Shown piece after piece: positions 43,405-52,335 of a DNA stretch of 56,777 nt; position 1 is the first letter of the stretch; every line of letters starts with the position of its first letter. The translations under genes and the position numbers were made by a program. The notes under the pieces are model-generated. The model was not told the origin of the DNA. It worked only from the letters and a program-made list of their open reading frames with translations, and ran no database searches. Source of the DNA: Caldilineaceae bacterium bin5 (lineage in GTDB: Bacteria; Chloroflexota; Anaerolineae; Caldilineales; Caldilineaceae); contig MPML01000028.1 in the NCBI GenBank assembly GCA_002238445.1, positions 1 through 56,777 of the forward strand, written 5' to 3'.

Positions 43405-43433
43405 ATTATATGCGGATTCGAGGGCGTAAGCAA
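43405..43433 (-). promoter_or_regulatory. Promoter of the nucleoside ABC importer operon
   Basis: On the minus strand TTGCTT, 17 bases, TATAAT (perfect -10). Transcription should start near 43398, leaving a leader of about 170 bases. The leader contains a GGGTCGA/TCGACCC inverted pair but no riboswitch class I recognise. Confidence 0.7.
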
Positions 43434-43689
43434 GGCAGGGAATCCGCAACCGGGGTGAAAACCGCAGGAACTGGAGTGTGTGTATCAGAGGGGCCGGGGG
43501 GATTCGGACCGGATATTTTTTGTATCCTACAGCTGTCATGCCCGGAGGCTTACCGAGGCGGGGAAGGGTCGATGTCACTTATGTTGGAGAGGCAGCTGGT
43601 CAGCCATATACAATGTATGCCTTGGCCAGCCAGTGGTCTCCGCCGCCGTCCAGGCTTTCCAGCTGCGTATGTGGTTGGCAGCCGTCGGT

Positions 43690-44035
43690 TTGGTCGGGCC
43701 GCACTGTCGGCATGGCACAATGCTGGGGAAGAGTAAACACGGTCGGTGAGGCATGTTTTTGTAGGGGGGCGGTGCGGGGGCGCAGCCCCTGCACAAGGGA
43801 GGGCCGAAGGCCCGACCGCACAACTGCAGTGGTCAGTGATCAGTGATCAGTAACTTCTGCGGTTGGAGGTCGGCGGGTCGTGGGTTGAAGCGGCAAGTGG
43901 GTGAGTAGACTCCGTTCGCCAGACACGATGCTGGGGAAGAGTAAGCACGGTCGGTGAGGCATGATTTTGTAGGGGGGCGTTGCGGGGGCGCAGACCCTGC
44001 ACAAGGGAGGGCCGAACGCCCGACCGCCCATATGC
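43690..44035. repeat. Two tandem copies of the dispersed hairpin repeat
   Basis: Both copies share GATGCTGGGGAAGAGTAA, CACGGTCGGTGAGGCATG and GTAGGGGGGC, then the core with GGGGC-GCA-GCCCC (GCAGACCC in copy 2) and the GGGCC-GAA(or GAAC)-GGCCC-like hairpin. GGTCAGTGATCAGTGATCAG lies between the copies. No gene occupies 43434-44193. Confidence 0.85.
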
Positions 44036-44193
44036 AAAGCGAGGGGAGAGCGGAGTGGCGAGATTGTAACAGGTTGGTTGCTCCATTCGGGTCGGCAGAT
44101 TGAATGTGGATGGGCGGCTACCATTTGGGGAGGCATTTCACAGTTTCTGCCTGCGTTGGCGTTGGGAGGGGCACAGGAAGCGGCCTGGGACTG

Positions 44194-44202
44194 TGTTATA
44201 CT
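44194..44202 (+). promoter_or_regulatory. Extended -10 promoter before rsfS
   Basis: TG-T-TATACT with no clear -35. The start should fall near 44209, giving a leader of about 35 bases that includes the ribosome site. Confidence 0.45.
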
Positions 44203-44243
44203 GATAGACCGGTCCGAAGCCATTTACAGAGAGGGAGGCTCAA

Positions 44244-44597
44244 CTGAACAGCAACCAACTGGCACGGAAGATCGTTGAGATCATTGAGGAGAAGCAGGCG
44301 GCCGACATCGTTTTGTTGGATGTGAGTGAACAGACCAGCATAGCTTCCTATTTTGTGCTGGGCAGTGTGAACAACGAGCGGCAGGCCAATGCGATCCGAG
44401 ATGACTTGTGGGAGCAGCTGCAGATCGAAGAGAAGATGCGTCCGTTGAATGTCCATGACCTGCGGCAGGAGGGTGGGGGGTGGCTCCTGGCCGACTACGG
44501 CGATGTCATTTTGCACCTATTTACTGAGGAGACACGGGTACATTACGACCTGGAAGGGCTGTGGAACGATGCCCATGTCGTGTTGAAGATACTTTGA
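44244..44597 (+). CDS. rsfS: Ribosomal silencing factor RsfS, probable CTG start
   Basis: The 117-residue RsfS/DUF143 protein binds the large ribosomal subunit protein L14 and blocks subunit joining in starvation. It shows the family motif A-D-I-V-x-L-D-V-S, then TSIASYFVLGSVNNERQ and GGGWLLADYGDVILHLF. A TTG 23 codons in would cut off the first helix (LARKIVEIIEEKQA), which the family has. The only candidate that restores full length is CTG, with GGAGG five bases upstream; no in-frame ATG, GTG or TTG lies between it and the previous stop. Confidence 0.85.
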   Translation: MNSNQLARKIVEIIEEKQAADIVLLDVSEQTSIASYFVLGSVNNERQANAIRDDLWEQLQIEEKMRPLNVHDLRQEGGGWLLADYGDVILHLFTEETRVHYDLEGLWNDAHVVLKIL

Positions 44598-44656
44598 CCC
44601 CCGCGGAGACGAGGCCGCAAGGTTAGAGGCAACCTAATATTGGATAGGGGCCAGTG

Positions 44657-45673
44657 TCATCCGGCGACGTTCGACCTGTACAAGGCAACGGCTGATGGGG
44701 TGTCCATGTGTTCGGTGGCGTCGAAGAGATCGGTCGCTTCGCCGGCGCCGTCATTGACATCAGGGTTCTCTTTGGCTTTGTAGGCGTTTTTCGGCGTAAT
44801 ACCGGCGGCCTGCATTTCATTGACAATTCTGGGCGGCGTTGCAGAGATATCTGACCCCAGGAGACTGCCGAAGAAGTTGTCGATTTCGAACATGGCCTCG
44901 AAGGGACCGGCAGAAAGATGGACGCCGTTGTTTGCAATGGTCACCTCTTCGAAACCGTAGCGGGCCGGGTTGGCGTGAAGTTCGCCGCGAATGGAGCCGG
45001 CAACTGCTCGTTCGGGGAAGGTATCGCCGATCATCTGGTCACGCAGGACGGCCCAACCGGTGTCCGAGTGCACGAGCATGAGAGCGATTCGGTGGGTGGG
45101 TTCGGTGAAGTGGGCCAACTGGGCGGGATGGAAACCGTTGACGAGAATGAATTTTTCGTTGGCTGTTTCGTATGCTTGGACGTAGAAGCCGGAACGGATT
45201 TTCTCGGCTTTTTTTGTAAACCAGAGCGTGTCGAGGCTGGCCGGCGTGATGGATTGATGGGCGGCAAGGAACTCGTGTCCGCCAAACAAGGGGTAGTCGG
45301 CAGGGGCGACGTCGAGAGCGTCATAGATGCTGCTGCGGTCAGCCGCGTTCAGGCCGGTAGACGCGGTCTTGGACAGGACATTTATGGCGCCGTAATGTTG
45401 GTCCATGCTTTGCTTGCGTTCAAGGGTCTGGCCGCCGACCAGAACGAGCCCATTTACAGAGGCGCCAAATTCTGCCAGTTTTCCCCAAATCAGGTCGATC
45501 GAATTGCCCTGGCAGGCCCGGTCTTCGACGCCCAGAATCTCCGGTTTGATGAACATGAGTAGTTCGTTCTGCCGCTCTGTCTGCCCGATGGCAGGCGGTT
45601 GAACAACGGCGATTTCTTCTGCACGCTGCATAGCTTGTAGCAGCGACTCTTTCAGTTGTTGCTGACTCTGCAC
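44657..45673 (-). CDS. Nucleoside diphosphate kinase-like domain protein
   Basis: The 338-residue protein contains scattered but ordered NDK-like motifs. LLMFIKPEILG (Lys43) resembles the NDK IKPD strand, and LVLVGGQTLERKQSMDQHY resembles the helix that ends in FY-x-H. AVLRDQMIGDTFPERAVAGSIRGEL resembles the LRxLxGxTxPxxAxPGTIRG segment. ANNGVHLSAGPFEAMFEIDNFF resembles the N-x-x-H-x-S catalytic loop with His252. An insert of about 100 residues lies between the second and third parts. True NDKs are about 150 residues. The GTG start has AAAGGGG upstream. Activity is inferred and may be altered. Confidence 0.6.
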   Translation of the reverse strand: MQSQQQLKESLLQAMQRAEEIAVVQPPAIGQTERQNELLMFIKPEILGVEDRACQGNSIDLIWGKLAEFGASVNGLVLVGGQTLERKQSMDQHYGAINVLSKTASTGLNAADRSSIYDALDVAPADYPLFGGHEFLAAHQSITPASLDTLWFTKKAEKIRSGFYVQAYETANEKFILVNGFHPAQLAHFTEPTHRIALMLVHSDTGWAVLRDQMIGDTFPERAVAGSIRGELHANPARYGFEEVTIANNGVHLSAGPFEAMFEIDNFFGSLLGSDISATPPRIVNEMQAAGITPKNAYKAKENPDVNDGAGEATDLFDATEHMDTPSAVALYRSNVAG

Positions 45674-45872
45674 AAAACGCCCCTTTCTGCGCCAATATAA
45701 TCGAGGAAAATGATAGCTAAGCGTTTGCTTCGTCCAGATAAGGACGAGCAAGTTACGTACACATCCGTCCAGTCTTTGCAGCAGGTTACCGCAGAGCTTC
45801 CTTTTTTACAAAAAATCGTGTGATGAGGGTTGCGTTGGAATCTGGTCGGATTTTGGCGCGCCCGGCGTACTG

Positions 45873-46682
45873 CTACGGGGATTTCCTGACAGCGCTTAGA
45901 AGGGCTGCATCTTCGGGCGAGACGGAGATGTCGGTCGGAACGGCGAAGGTGTTTTTGTCGGCGAAGCGGGTGATGGCGTACTCGCCGTCGGGGTCCAGGG
46001 CCACTAGGGGAGCCTTTGCCAGGGCAACGTCGTCTTCATCGCCGATTCTGGCGGATACGACCCAGCCCAGCAGCAGGTCGGGATTGAGCGAGACCAGGTA
46101 ACGCGCGAGGTGCAGCGCCTCCTCTTCGTGACCACAGTGCCAGGTGGCTTCTAGCAGGTTGCTCTGGAAGTCGAGCCGGCCCGGTTCTTCTTCGGTCAAC
46201 TCGGCGTAGATACGAATTGCCCTTTCCCAGCGGCCACCCATTCGGTAAAGGGTTGCAAGCGCCGGACGCGTCAGCATCAGAGGTCGCTTTTGGCGCAGGA
46301 GGGTGCGGGACAGTCCCTGGCGGATTGGTCGATTGTAGGGCGCGTTTTCGAGGGCGAGCGTCCAGTATCGTTGGGCCCTGGCCAACTCGCCATCGGATTC
46401 TGAACATCTGGCCAGCACGGCCCAGGCCAGTTCGCTGCCGGGATCGGCGTGCAGCAGGCGGAGGGCCCAGTCGCGGCCTTCATGCCAGCGGCGCAACAGC
46501 CAGATGGCCTGGAGAAGGCGAAAGTAGGAGGGCAGGTGGCGGGGCAGGCACTTGAGGACGATTCGAATCAGCGGAAGGGCTTCTTCGGCGCGACTGGCGG
46601 CCAGGCGGCTGTCGATGAGGTCGTTCCAGTGGGAGAGTTGCGTTCGTATGGCAGGAGGTTGACCAAAGCGGGGTTGCGTCAT
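45873..46682 (-). CDS. TPR-like repeat protein of unknown function
   Basis: The 269-residue protein consists mainly of antiparallel helix pairs of tetratricopeptide type (ALPLIRIVLKCLPRHLPSYFRLLQAIWLL, ELAWAVLARCSESDGELARAQRYWTLAL, ERAIRIYAELTEEEPGRLDFQSNLLEATW). A C-terminal segment of about 50 residues lacks repeats. It likely mediates protein contacts; no catalytic motif is visible. Its ATG overlaps the epimerase stop by four bases (ATGA), so it is translated as the last gene of the long operon beginning with dnaX. Confidence 0.75.
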   Translation of the reverse strand: MTQPRFGQPPAIRTQLSHWNDLIDSRLAASRAEEALPLIRIVLKCLPRHLPSYFRLLQAIWLLRRWHEGRDWALRLLHADPGSELAWAVLARCSESDGELARAQRYWTLALENAPYNRPIRQGLSRTLLRQKRPLMLTRPALATLYRMGGRWERAIRIYAELTEEEPGRLDFQSNLLEATWHCGHEEEALHLARYLVSLNPDLLLGWVVSARIGDEDDVALAKAPLVALDPDGEYAITRFADKNTFAVPTDISVSPEDAALLSAVRKSP

Positions 46683-47122
46683 TCGGGCCGATGCGCCTCG
46701 TCTTTCTGCAGTAGCTCGATCATGACGCCGTGTGCGGCCTGGGGATGAACGAAGGCTACGAGACCGTGAATGCCCCGTCGCGGAGTCTCGTCGATAAGGC
46801 GGACGCCGCGGGCGCGCAGGTCTTGCAGGGCTTGATCGATGTCGGTGACAGCAAGGCAGACGTGGTGCGTTCCTTCGCCTCGCCGCGCGAGGAAGCGGGC
46901 GGTACCGCTTTGGTCATCGGTGGGGGACAGAAGCTCAAGAGTGCCGGGGCCGGCGTCGAGGAAAGCGATTTCGACGCCGTGGGCAGGGGCATCGAGCCGC
47001 TCCAGAAGGCGGAAGCCGAGGATGCCGCAGTAGGTTGCGAGGGCATCGTCGAGGCTGTGGACGACGATGCCGACGTGGTCGATTTGGGCGTTGGTTAGTT
47101 GGATGGGGTCTGGGATATTCAC
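46679..47122 (-). CDS. mce: Methylmalonyl-CoA epimerase
   Basis: The 147-residue vicinal-oxygen-chelate (glyoxalase) enzyme interconverts (R)- and (S)-methylmalonyl-CoA in propionate metabolism. It shows IDHVGIVVHSLDDALATYCGILGF, GVEIAFLDAGPGTLELLSPT with the metal-binding Glu, GEGTHHVCLAVTDI with the metal-binding His, and a late MIELLQ with the catalytic Glu. The GTG start follows the DUF4276 stop by nine bases and has only a weak ribosome site there. With the mutase three genes upstream it completes a functional pair interrupted by the ATPase-DUF4276 insert. Confidence 0.9.
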   Translation of the reverse strand: MNIPDPIQLTNAQIDHVGIVVHSLDDALATYCGILGFRLLERLDAPAHGVEIAFLDAGPGTLELLSPTDDQSGTARFLARRGEGTHHVCLAVTDIDQALQDLRARGVRLIDETPRRGIHGLVAFVHPQAAHGVMIELLQKDEAHRPE

Positions 47123-47131
47123 TTTCTCTCG

Positions 47132-47857
47132 CTATCTGGAGTCCGTTGCAGACGGGTAAGAACTGGCATTGAGGCCTGCTTCCAATCGACCCAACCAGCT
47201 TCGAAAGTGCGGACACTCTCGGCGGATGGCATCGAGACCGATTTCCAACGCGGCCAGTGTTCCCAACAGTGGCTTGCTATAGCCCGGCACCAGGTTTTCG
47301 ACGCGCTTAGAAGGGGCGGTTTGGGGCGAGTCGTCGATCTCTTCCGGGCTTCCAAAGGCATCCCTGACGGCCTGGAACTGGCCGGCCAAGGCGGGAGTGC
47401 CGATTCCCCGGCCAAAGGCGCGGCAGTCACTGAAGAGCATTGCCTCATACTCGTGCATCATCACGTACGGAACAAACCTTTCGCGGTTGAAGCTTTCCCC
47501 CATATGCTGAGTGATATCTTTCAGCAGAGCATTCTCGACAGTAGATGCTTTGACTGCGTAGCCGGAAGTGGCGGCTGCATGGCGTCCAGGCCATGCACTG
47601 GCGCCGCTTTGCGGGAGTCCATAAAAGTCAATCATCGTGCTGACCAGGCAACCGGCGTCTTGCCTCAGATGATTGAGTATGCCTTTTCTAACCGCTGGCC
47701 ACGGCTTGATTCCGCCACGCCGGTCGCGCTGACGAGCGTTACCTACTATGCGAGCACTTACCAGTGTGAATCCTTTGGAATAGAGGTATGGCGCGAGAAG
47801 CTCATTTACAAAACTCTCCTCTGTTTGGCCCTCTACGTGGATGAGCAGCCTGGTCAA
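47132..47857 (-). CDS. DUF4276 family protein, TOPRIM-like candidate nuclease (copy B)
   Basis: The 241-residue protein starts TRLLIHVEGQTEESFVN, a textbook DUF4276 opening. It has TMIDFYGLP, the typical HEYEAMLFSD and a SPEEIDDSPQTAPSKRVENL segment. The VEGQTE glutamate and the MIDFY aspartate may form a TOPRIM-like metal site; this is inferred. The start is TTG with GGAG nine bases upstream. It follows the ATPase stop by 15 bases and precedes the epimerase gene by nine. It is clearly homologous to, but much diverged from, copy A at about 6.1-6.7 kb. Confidence 0.85.
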   Translation of the reverse strand: MTRLLIHVEGQTEESFVNELLAPYLYSKGFTLVSARIVGNARQRDRRGGIKPWPAVRKGILNHLRQDAGCLVSTMIDFYGLPQSGASAWPGRHAAATSGYAVKASTVENALLKDITQHMGESFNRERFVPYVMMHEYEAMLFSDCRAFGRGIGTPALAGQFQAVRDAFGSPEEIDDSPQTAPSKRVENLVPGYSKPLLGTLAALEIGLDAIRRECPHFRSWLGRLEAGLNASSYPSATDSR

Positions 47858-47872
47858 AGTTCGTGTCTCCAG

Positions 47873-48973
47873 CTACTCGTGCGCGGGGCGGCCACCAAGT
47901 TCGTTTTTCTCCCAGAGTTGGCCCAGGCTGTAGTCTTGGAGCCAGTTCTTGAGGCTGCCTGCATCGAGGCGACTGAACTGCGTTTGACCTTCTACGCGGT
48001 CTGCCACTAGCACATCTTCTGGTTCGAAATGATCGAGAAGTAGTGACGATTGTGTTGCGAGAATAACTTGCGTTTTGGTGGATGCCTGTTTTGCGAGTGA
48101 AGCAAACAGCGCAATGGCATAGGGGTGCAGCCCCAACTCTGGTTCGTCTATGATTACTATGGGAGGTCGTAGAGAATCCGGTTGGAGAAGTAGGGTGGCC
48201 AAGGCGATAAACCGCAAAGTGCCGTCGGAGAACGAAGCAGCGTCAAAATAAGCGTCCGTTCCTTTATGTTTCCACTCCATGCGGATTGTGTCTTTGTTCA
48301 GAGCCAGCGGTTGGAGGAGAAAGTCATCGAAAAATGGAGCGACGAGTCTGACGGTGCGACGGATCAGGTTGTATTCATTTTCGTGCTTCAGGCTTAAGAA
48401 ATACAGAAATGCAGCCAAATTGGAAGCGTCTGGGCGGAGATAGCGGTTGTCATTGACGCTCGTGGTTTTCCGCATTCGGGAGGTGGAGCCTGCATCATGA
48501 AAGTGGTACAGACGCCAACTGTTCAAGAGACGTTGAACATTGTCAGCGTATCGAGGGATGTCGCTGAGGCTAATTCCGGCTTCGCCTCCTCGGCTCTTTA
48601 GTGGCTGCTCGTCAGGCCTTCCATAACAAGGCCTGTCGCGATAGTAAGCGGTTTCCTTGTAAGGCTGAAGCGCGTCATCATCGGTTGCCAGCAGCTGTAA
48701 GCGATACTGAAACCTTGCTTCTGCCAGGGAAACGTGTAAGGTCATCCCTTTGGTTGCCTGGGAACCAAAGTGAAGGATCCTGTCGGCCCCACCGGCGCGC
48801 TTAACGTACTCCTGGAGTCTTCCGAATCGGATCTCATGCAAAAACGAAAACACGTCCAAGAAATTTGACTTGCCTGACCCGTTTGGACCAATCAAGACGT
48901 TCATCGGACCAAGTTGCAACTCGCTAATTGACCCTATGCTCTTGAAACCCTCCACAGTTATGCTGTCAAGCAC
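47873..48973 (-). CDS. AAA/OLD-like ATPase of the SMC/ABC superfamily (copy B)
   Basis: The 366-residue ATPase begins LDSITVEGFKSIGSI with Walker A GPNGSGKS (residues 29-36). Further motifs are a DGTLRFIALATLLL signature, Walker B IVIIDEPELGLHP and an H/switch loop VILATQSSLLLDHF. It ends in WLQDYSLGQLW ... LGGRPAHE, the same C-terminal pattern as the ATPase at 6.6-7.8 kb. It is the AAA_21 class that typically travels with DUF4276. The GTG start uses GGAGGAG six bases upstream, located inside the last codons of the thioesterase gene. It has no promoter of its own that I can see. Confidence 0.88.
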   Translation of the reverse strand: MLDSITVEGFKSIGSISELQLGPMNVLIGPNGSGKSNFLDVFSFLHEIRFGRLQEYVKRAGGADRILHFGSQATKGMTLHVSLAEARFQYRLQLLATDDDALQPYKETAYYRDRPCYGRPDEQPLKSRGGEAGISLSDIPRYADNVQRLLNSWRLYHFHDAGSTSRMRKTTSVNDNRYLRPDASNLAAFLYFLSLKHENEYNLIRRTVRLVAPFFDDFLLQPLALNKDTIRMEWKHKGTDAYFDAASFSDGTLRFIALATLLLQPDSLRPPIVIIDEPELGLHPYAIALFASLAKQASTKTQVILATQSSLLLDHFEPEDVLVADRVEGQTQFSRLDAGSLKNWLQDYSLGQLWEKNELGGRPAHE

Positions 48974-48976
48974 AAT

Positions 48977-49465
48977 TCACTCCTCCTCCGCGTACAACCG
49001 CCAACCTGGCAGTTCCACTTCCGGGCCGGAAATGGCGCTGAGGGGCAGCTTCAGGAACTTGCCTGCGGCGCGCACGGCGACTGTGCCGTCGGGGAGATAG
49101 ATTTCGCCGCTGCCGGTGAACATGCGCCGGTTTTGGGTCAGGACACGGCCGCGGGCGCTGATTTCCGCTTCGAGCGGAACGGGCTGCAAGAACCGTGTAT
49201 TCAGCTCGGCGGTGATGCCCCATCTCTCTACGTCGACGCCTGAACCGTAGTTGATGGCGCGGGCGATGGTTTCGTCGAGGACGCCGGTGAGGACGCCACC
49301 GTGCATGCGCCCCGGGTAGCCCTGGTGGCAGTGCTGCCCAGCGAAGCGGGCCAGGATTTCAGCGTCTCCTTGGGCGGTTACAGTCTCATAGAATCGCACT
49401 TTCACGCCGGCAATGTTCTTCAGGCCGCAGACAAAACAGTAGGAGCTATTGGGTTGCTTCTGCAT
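48977..49465 (-). CDS. PaaI/hotdog-fold thioesterase
   Basis: The 162-residue hotdog-fold acyl-CoA thioesterase opens with a Cys-containing motif (SYCFVCGLKN), then GRMHGGVLTGVLDETIARA, the active-site helix with HGG and Asp/Glu. NTRFLQPVPLEAEISARGRV and a C-terminal GKFLKL follow. It probably hydrolyses short or aromatic acyl-CoAs. The start ATG shares one base with the stop of the mutase gene (TAATG), so translation is coupled. Its last three codons, all GAG, serve as the ribosome site for the following ATPase. Confidence 0.85.
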   Translation of the reverse strand: MQKQPNSSYCFVCGLKNIAGVKVRFYETVTAQGDAEILARFAGQHCHQGYPGRMHGGVLTGVLDETIARAINYGSGVDVERWGITAELNTRFLQPVPLEAEISARGRVLTQNRRMFTGSGEIYLPDGTVAVRAAGKFLKLPLSAISGPEVELPGWRLYAEEE

Positions 49466-51201
49466 TATACCCAGCTTGTCGGTTGATATTCGCCGAAGAC
49501 TGCCCTGAGCGTGTCGCAAATTTCGCCTACGGTGGCATCGTTTTCGACGGCTTCCACGAAGAGGGGCATCAGCGGCTCGTCGGCAGCGCGGGCGGCTTGT
49601 TCTATGCGCTGCAGTACTGCGGATACGTTGGCCTGATCGCGAGTAGCGCGCAGAGAGGCCAGCGCGGCGATCTGCTCGTTTTGCACGGCCTCGTCGACGT
49701 TCAGGGTTTCTTCGGGGATGCCAGTTCCACCCTGGTAGCTGTTGACGCCGACAACTGTTTGTGCGCCGCTTTCGACAGCTCGCATTGTGGCATAGGCCGA
49801 CTCCTGTATTTCCCGCTGGATGAAACCGTCGGCAACAGCCTGCATTGCGCCGCCCAATTCGTCGATACGTTCGAGGTAGTCGCAGGCCTGGCGTTCGATT
49901 TCGTCGGTCAGCCATTCGATGTAGTAGCTGCCCCCAAGCGGGTCAACGACGTCGGCGACGCCGCTTTCGCCGGCCAGGATCTGCTGGGTGCGCAAAGCGA
50001 TTTCGACGGCCTTCTCGGTTGGCAATGCGAGGGCCTCATCCTTGGAATTGGTATGCAAGCTCTGGGTGCCGCCGAGAATGGCGGCCAGGGCCTGAACCGT
50101 TACGCGGACAATGTTGTTGTCAGGCTGTTGCGTCGTCAAGGTGCTGCCACCGGTCTGGGTGTGGAATCGCAGACGCCAGCTCTTTGGGTCTTTGGCGCGG
50201 AATCGTTGCCGCATCAGCTTTGCCCACAGGCGACGGGCGGCGCGGAACTTGGCTACCTCCTCGAGGAAGTCGTTATGCGCATTGAAGAAGAAACTGATTT
50301 GGGACGAGAAACGGTCGACGTCGAGACCGACTTTGATCGCCTGTTGCACGTATTCGACGGCATTTGCCAACGTGAAAGCCACTTCCTGGACGGCGCTGCT
50401 GCCGGCTTCACGGATATGGTAGCCGCTGACTGAAATGGTATTCCATCTAGGCACGTGGACGGCACAGTAGCGGAACAGGTCGGTCATGAGGCGCATTGAA
50501 GGCAGGGGTGGGAAGATGTAGGTGCCGCGGGCGATGTACTCCTTCAGAATGTCGTTCTGGACAGTGCCCCGAAGCTGCGACAGCGGTACGCCCTGCTCCT
50601 TGGCGACTGCAACAACCATGGCCAGGAGGATGGCCGCCGGCGCGTTTATCGTCATGCTGACGCTAACTTTGTCGAGAGGGATACCTTGCAGAAGGGTGCG
50701 CATGTCCTGCAGGCAGCTGATAGAGACACCTACTTTGCCTACTTCGCCCAGGGCGAGATCGTGGTCGGCGTCGTAGCCGATCTGGGTGGGGAGATCGAAT
50801 GCTACGGAAAGACCGGTCTGGCCTTGTTCGATCAGGTAGTGGTAGCGCTGGTTGCTTTCTGAAGCCGAGCCGAAGCCGGCGTACTGGCGCATGGTCCAGA
50901 GGCGGCCGCGATACATATTGGGCTGGACGCCGCGGGTGAAGGGGAACTCGCCGGGGAAACCCAATTTCTGCAGGTATTCAGCGGCGACTTCCTCGGTGGT
51001 TGCCTTTTCGGAGGGTGTGTAGAGGGGTTGGACGACGATGGAGGGGCTGCTGGTCGTGAAACGCTCTTTGCGTTCGGGGAACCGCCGCACCACCGGGGTC
51101 AGCGTATTCTCCTGCCAGGCCTGTTTCAGGTTGGTCAGCTTGTTGGGGAACGGGGGTTTCTGCAAGCTTTTGGCTTGCGGCTTACTTTTGGGTTCAGCCA
51201 T
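49465..51201 (-). CDS. Methylmalonyl-CoA mutase, large catalytic subunit (no B12 domain)
   Basis: The 578-residue protein is the acyl-CoA-binding TIM-barrel part of methylmalonyl-CoA mutase. It shows [29 protein letters not shown] with the substrate-side Tyr107, then [41 protein letters not shown] and [19 protein letters not shown]. The cobalamin-binding DxHxxG domain present in fused mutases is absent, so a separate small subunit must be encoded elsewhere. It rearranges methylmalonyl-CoA to succinyl-CoA. The ATG is preceded by a weak site; recR lies 40 bp upstream, so the gene belongs to the dnaX operon. Confidence 0.93.
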   Translation of the reverse strand: MAEPKSKPQAKSLQKPPFPNKLTNLKQAWQENTLTPVVRRFPERKERFTTSSPSIVVQPLYTPSEKATTEEVAAEYLQKLGFPGEFPFTRGVQPNMYRGRLWTMRQYAGFGSASESNQRYHYLIEQGQTGLSVAFDLPTQIGYDADHDLALGEVGKVGVSISCLQDMRTLLQGIPLDKVSVSMTINAPAAILLAMVVAVAKEQGVPLSQLRGTVQNDILKEYIARGTYIFPPLPSMRLMTDLFRYCAVHVPRWNTISVSGYHIREAGSSAVQEVAFTLANAVEYVQQAIKVGLDVDRFSSQISFFFNAHNDFLEEVAKFRAARRLWAKLMRQRFRAKDPKSWRLRFHTQTGGSTLTTQQPDNNIVRVTVQALAAILGGTQSLHTNSKDEALALPTEKAVEIALRTQQILAGESGVADVVDPLGGSYYIEWLTDEIERQACDYLERIDELGGAMQAVADGFIQREIQESAYATMRAVESGAQTVVGVNSYQGGTGIPEETLNVDEAVQNEQIAALASLRATRDQANVSAVLQRIEQAARAADEPLMPLFVEAVENDATVGEICDTLRAVFGEYQPTSWV

Positions 51202-51241
51202 CTCGATACACCTTCTTGGCGGGCAGCACTGGCGGCGGCGG

Positions 51242-51868
51242 TTACATTTCCAGGCGGCCAGCCAGCGCGTTGCTAAGGGTCATTTCATCGGCATATTCGA
51301 GATCGCCGCCGGTGGGCAGGCCGCGCGCCAGACGGGTTACGCGTACGCCCAGTGGCTTAATGAGCCTGGCAATGTACATCGCCGTGGCTTCGCCTTCAAG
51401 GTTTGGGTTGGTGGCGACCAGGAGTTCCCGCGTCTCACCGACATCAACCGGGTCGCTGGAATGGCCGCTCTGCAGCCGAGAGAGTAGTTCCCGAAGCTTC
51501 AGGTCGTCAGGCCCAATTCCTTCCACTGGCGAGATCGCGCCGTGCAAGACGTGATAAAGTCCATGGAAGGTTCCCGTGCGCTCGATAGCCTGGACGTCGA
51601 GCGGCTCCTCAACCACACAGATGATCGAACTGTCGCGTTGTTCACTGTCGCAAATGGAGCAGGGGTCGCTGTCGGCGATGTTGTGGCAGACGCCGCAAAA
51701 GAGTGTATGCTTTTTTAACTCCTGTAGAGCGGCCGCCAAGGAGAGCGCTATTTCCTCATCGCTTCGGAGGAGGAAATAGGCGAGACGAGACGCGGACTTT
51801 GGCCCGATGCCCGGCAAGCGGCTGAAAGCGTCGATCAGATTTGTGACTGGCTGAGCAAGCGGCTGCAT
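51242..51868 (-). CDS. recR: Recombination mediator RecR
   Basis: The 208-residue protein loads RecA with RecO and RecF at gaps. An N-terminal helix-hairpin-helix ([13 protein letters not shown]) is followed by a four-Cys zinc finger ([16 protein letters not shown]) and a TOPRIM domain ([15 protein letters not shown]). A C-terminal [18 protein letters not shown] helix ends the chain. Length and motif order are those of normal RecR. It follows ebfC by 10 bases on the same strand, the widespread dnaX-ebfC-recR order. Confidence 0.97.
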   Translation of the reverse strand: MQPLAQPVTNLIDAFSRLPGIGPKSASRLAYFLLRSDEEIALSLAAALQELKKHTLFCGVCHNIADSDPCSICDSEQRDSSIICVVEEPLDVQAIERTGTFHGLYHVLHGAISPVEGIGPDDLKLRELLSRLQSGHSSDPVDVGETRELLVATNPNLEGEATAMYIARLIKPLGVRVTRLARGLPTGGDLEYADEMTLSNALAGRLEM

Positions 51869-51877
51869 TGGGTGATC

Positions 51878-52285
51878 CTAGAATCCCAGGCCTGGGATAT
51901 TGAGCCCATCGGTGAATCCGCCCATGCGGTCCTCGGTCAGGGATTTGACTTTTTCGGAGGCATCGCCGATGGCGGCCATCAGCATGTCTTCCAGCATTTC
52001 CACGTCTTCGGGATCGACGACCTCCGGCTTGATGCGCAGTGCTTGCACGGCTTGATGTCCGTCCATGTCCACTTCGACCATACCGCCGCCGGCGCTGCCG
52101 GTCACGATTTCCTCGGCGAGTTCTTCCTGGGCCTTTTCCATGTCGCCCTGCATTTTGCGCACGCGTGCAGCCAGATCGCCGCCCATGCCGCCGCCAAGCC
52201 CTCCGGCAGCGGGTGGACCAGCTGCGCCGCCTCCAAACGGATTGGCGCCGCTTCTGGTTCTGCGATTTCTTTTCTTTTTTGCCAT
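51878..52285 (-). CDS. ebfC: YbaB/EbfC nucleoid-associated protein
   Basis: The 135-residue DNA-binding protein carries an unusual N-terminal extension: a basic KKKRNRRTR patch and a Gly/Pro/Ala-rich stretch of about 25 residues. The typical EbfC core follows (KMQGDMEKAQEELAEEIV, then GGGMVEVDMDGHQAVQALRI and an acidic helix). Family members dimerise and bind DNA as tweezers. The start is the second possible ATG, because GGGAG lies eight bases upstream. It lies between dnaX and recR. Confidence 0.93.
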   Translation of the reverse strand: MAKKKRNRRTRSGANPFGGGAAGPPAAGGLGGGMGGDLAARVRKMQGDMEKAQEELAEEIVTGSAGGGMVEVDMDGHQAVQALRIKPEVVDPEDVEMLEDMLMAAIGDASEKVKSLTEDRMGGFTDGLNIPGLGF

Positions 52286-52335
52286 AGAATTCACTCCCAT
52301 TTCGAAATTATTAGATGTGCAAAGAGGTCCGGTCG

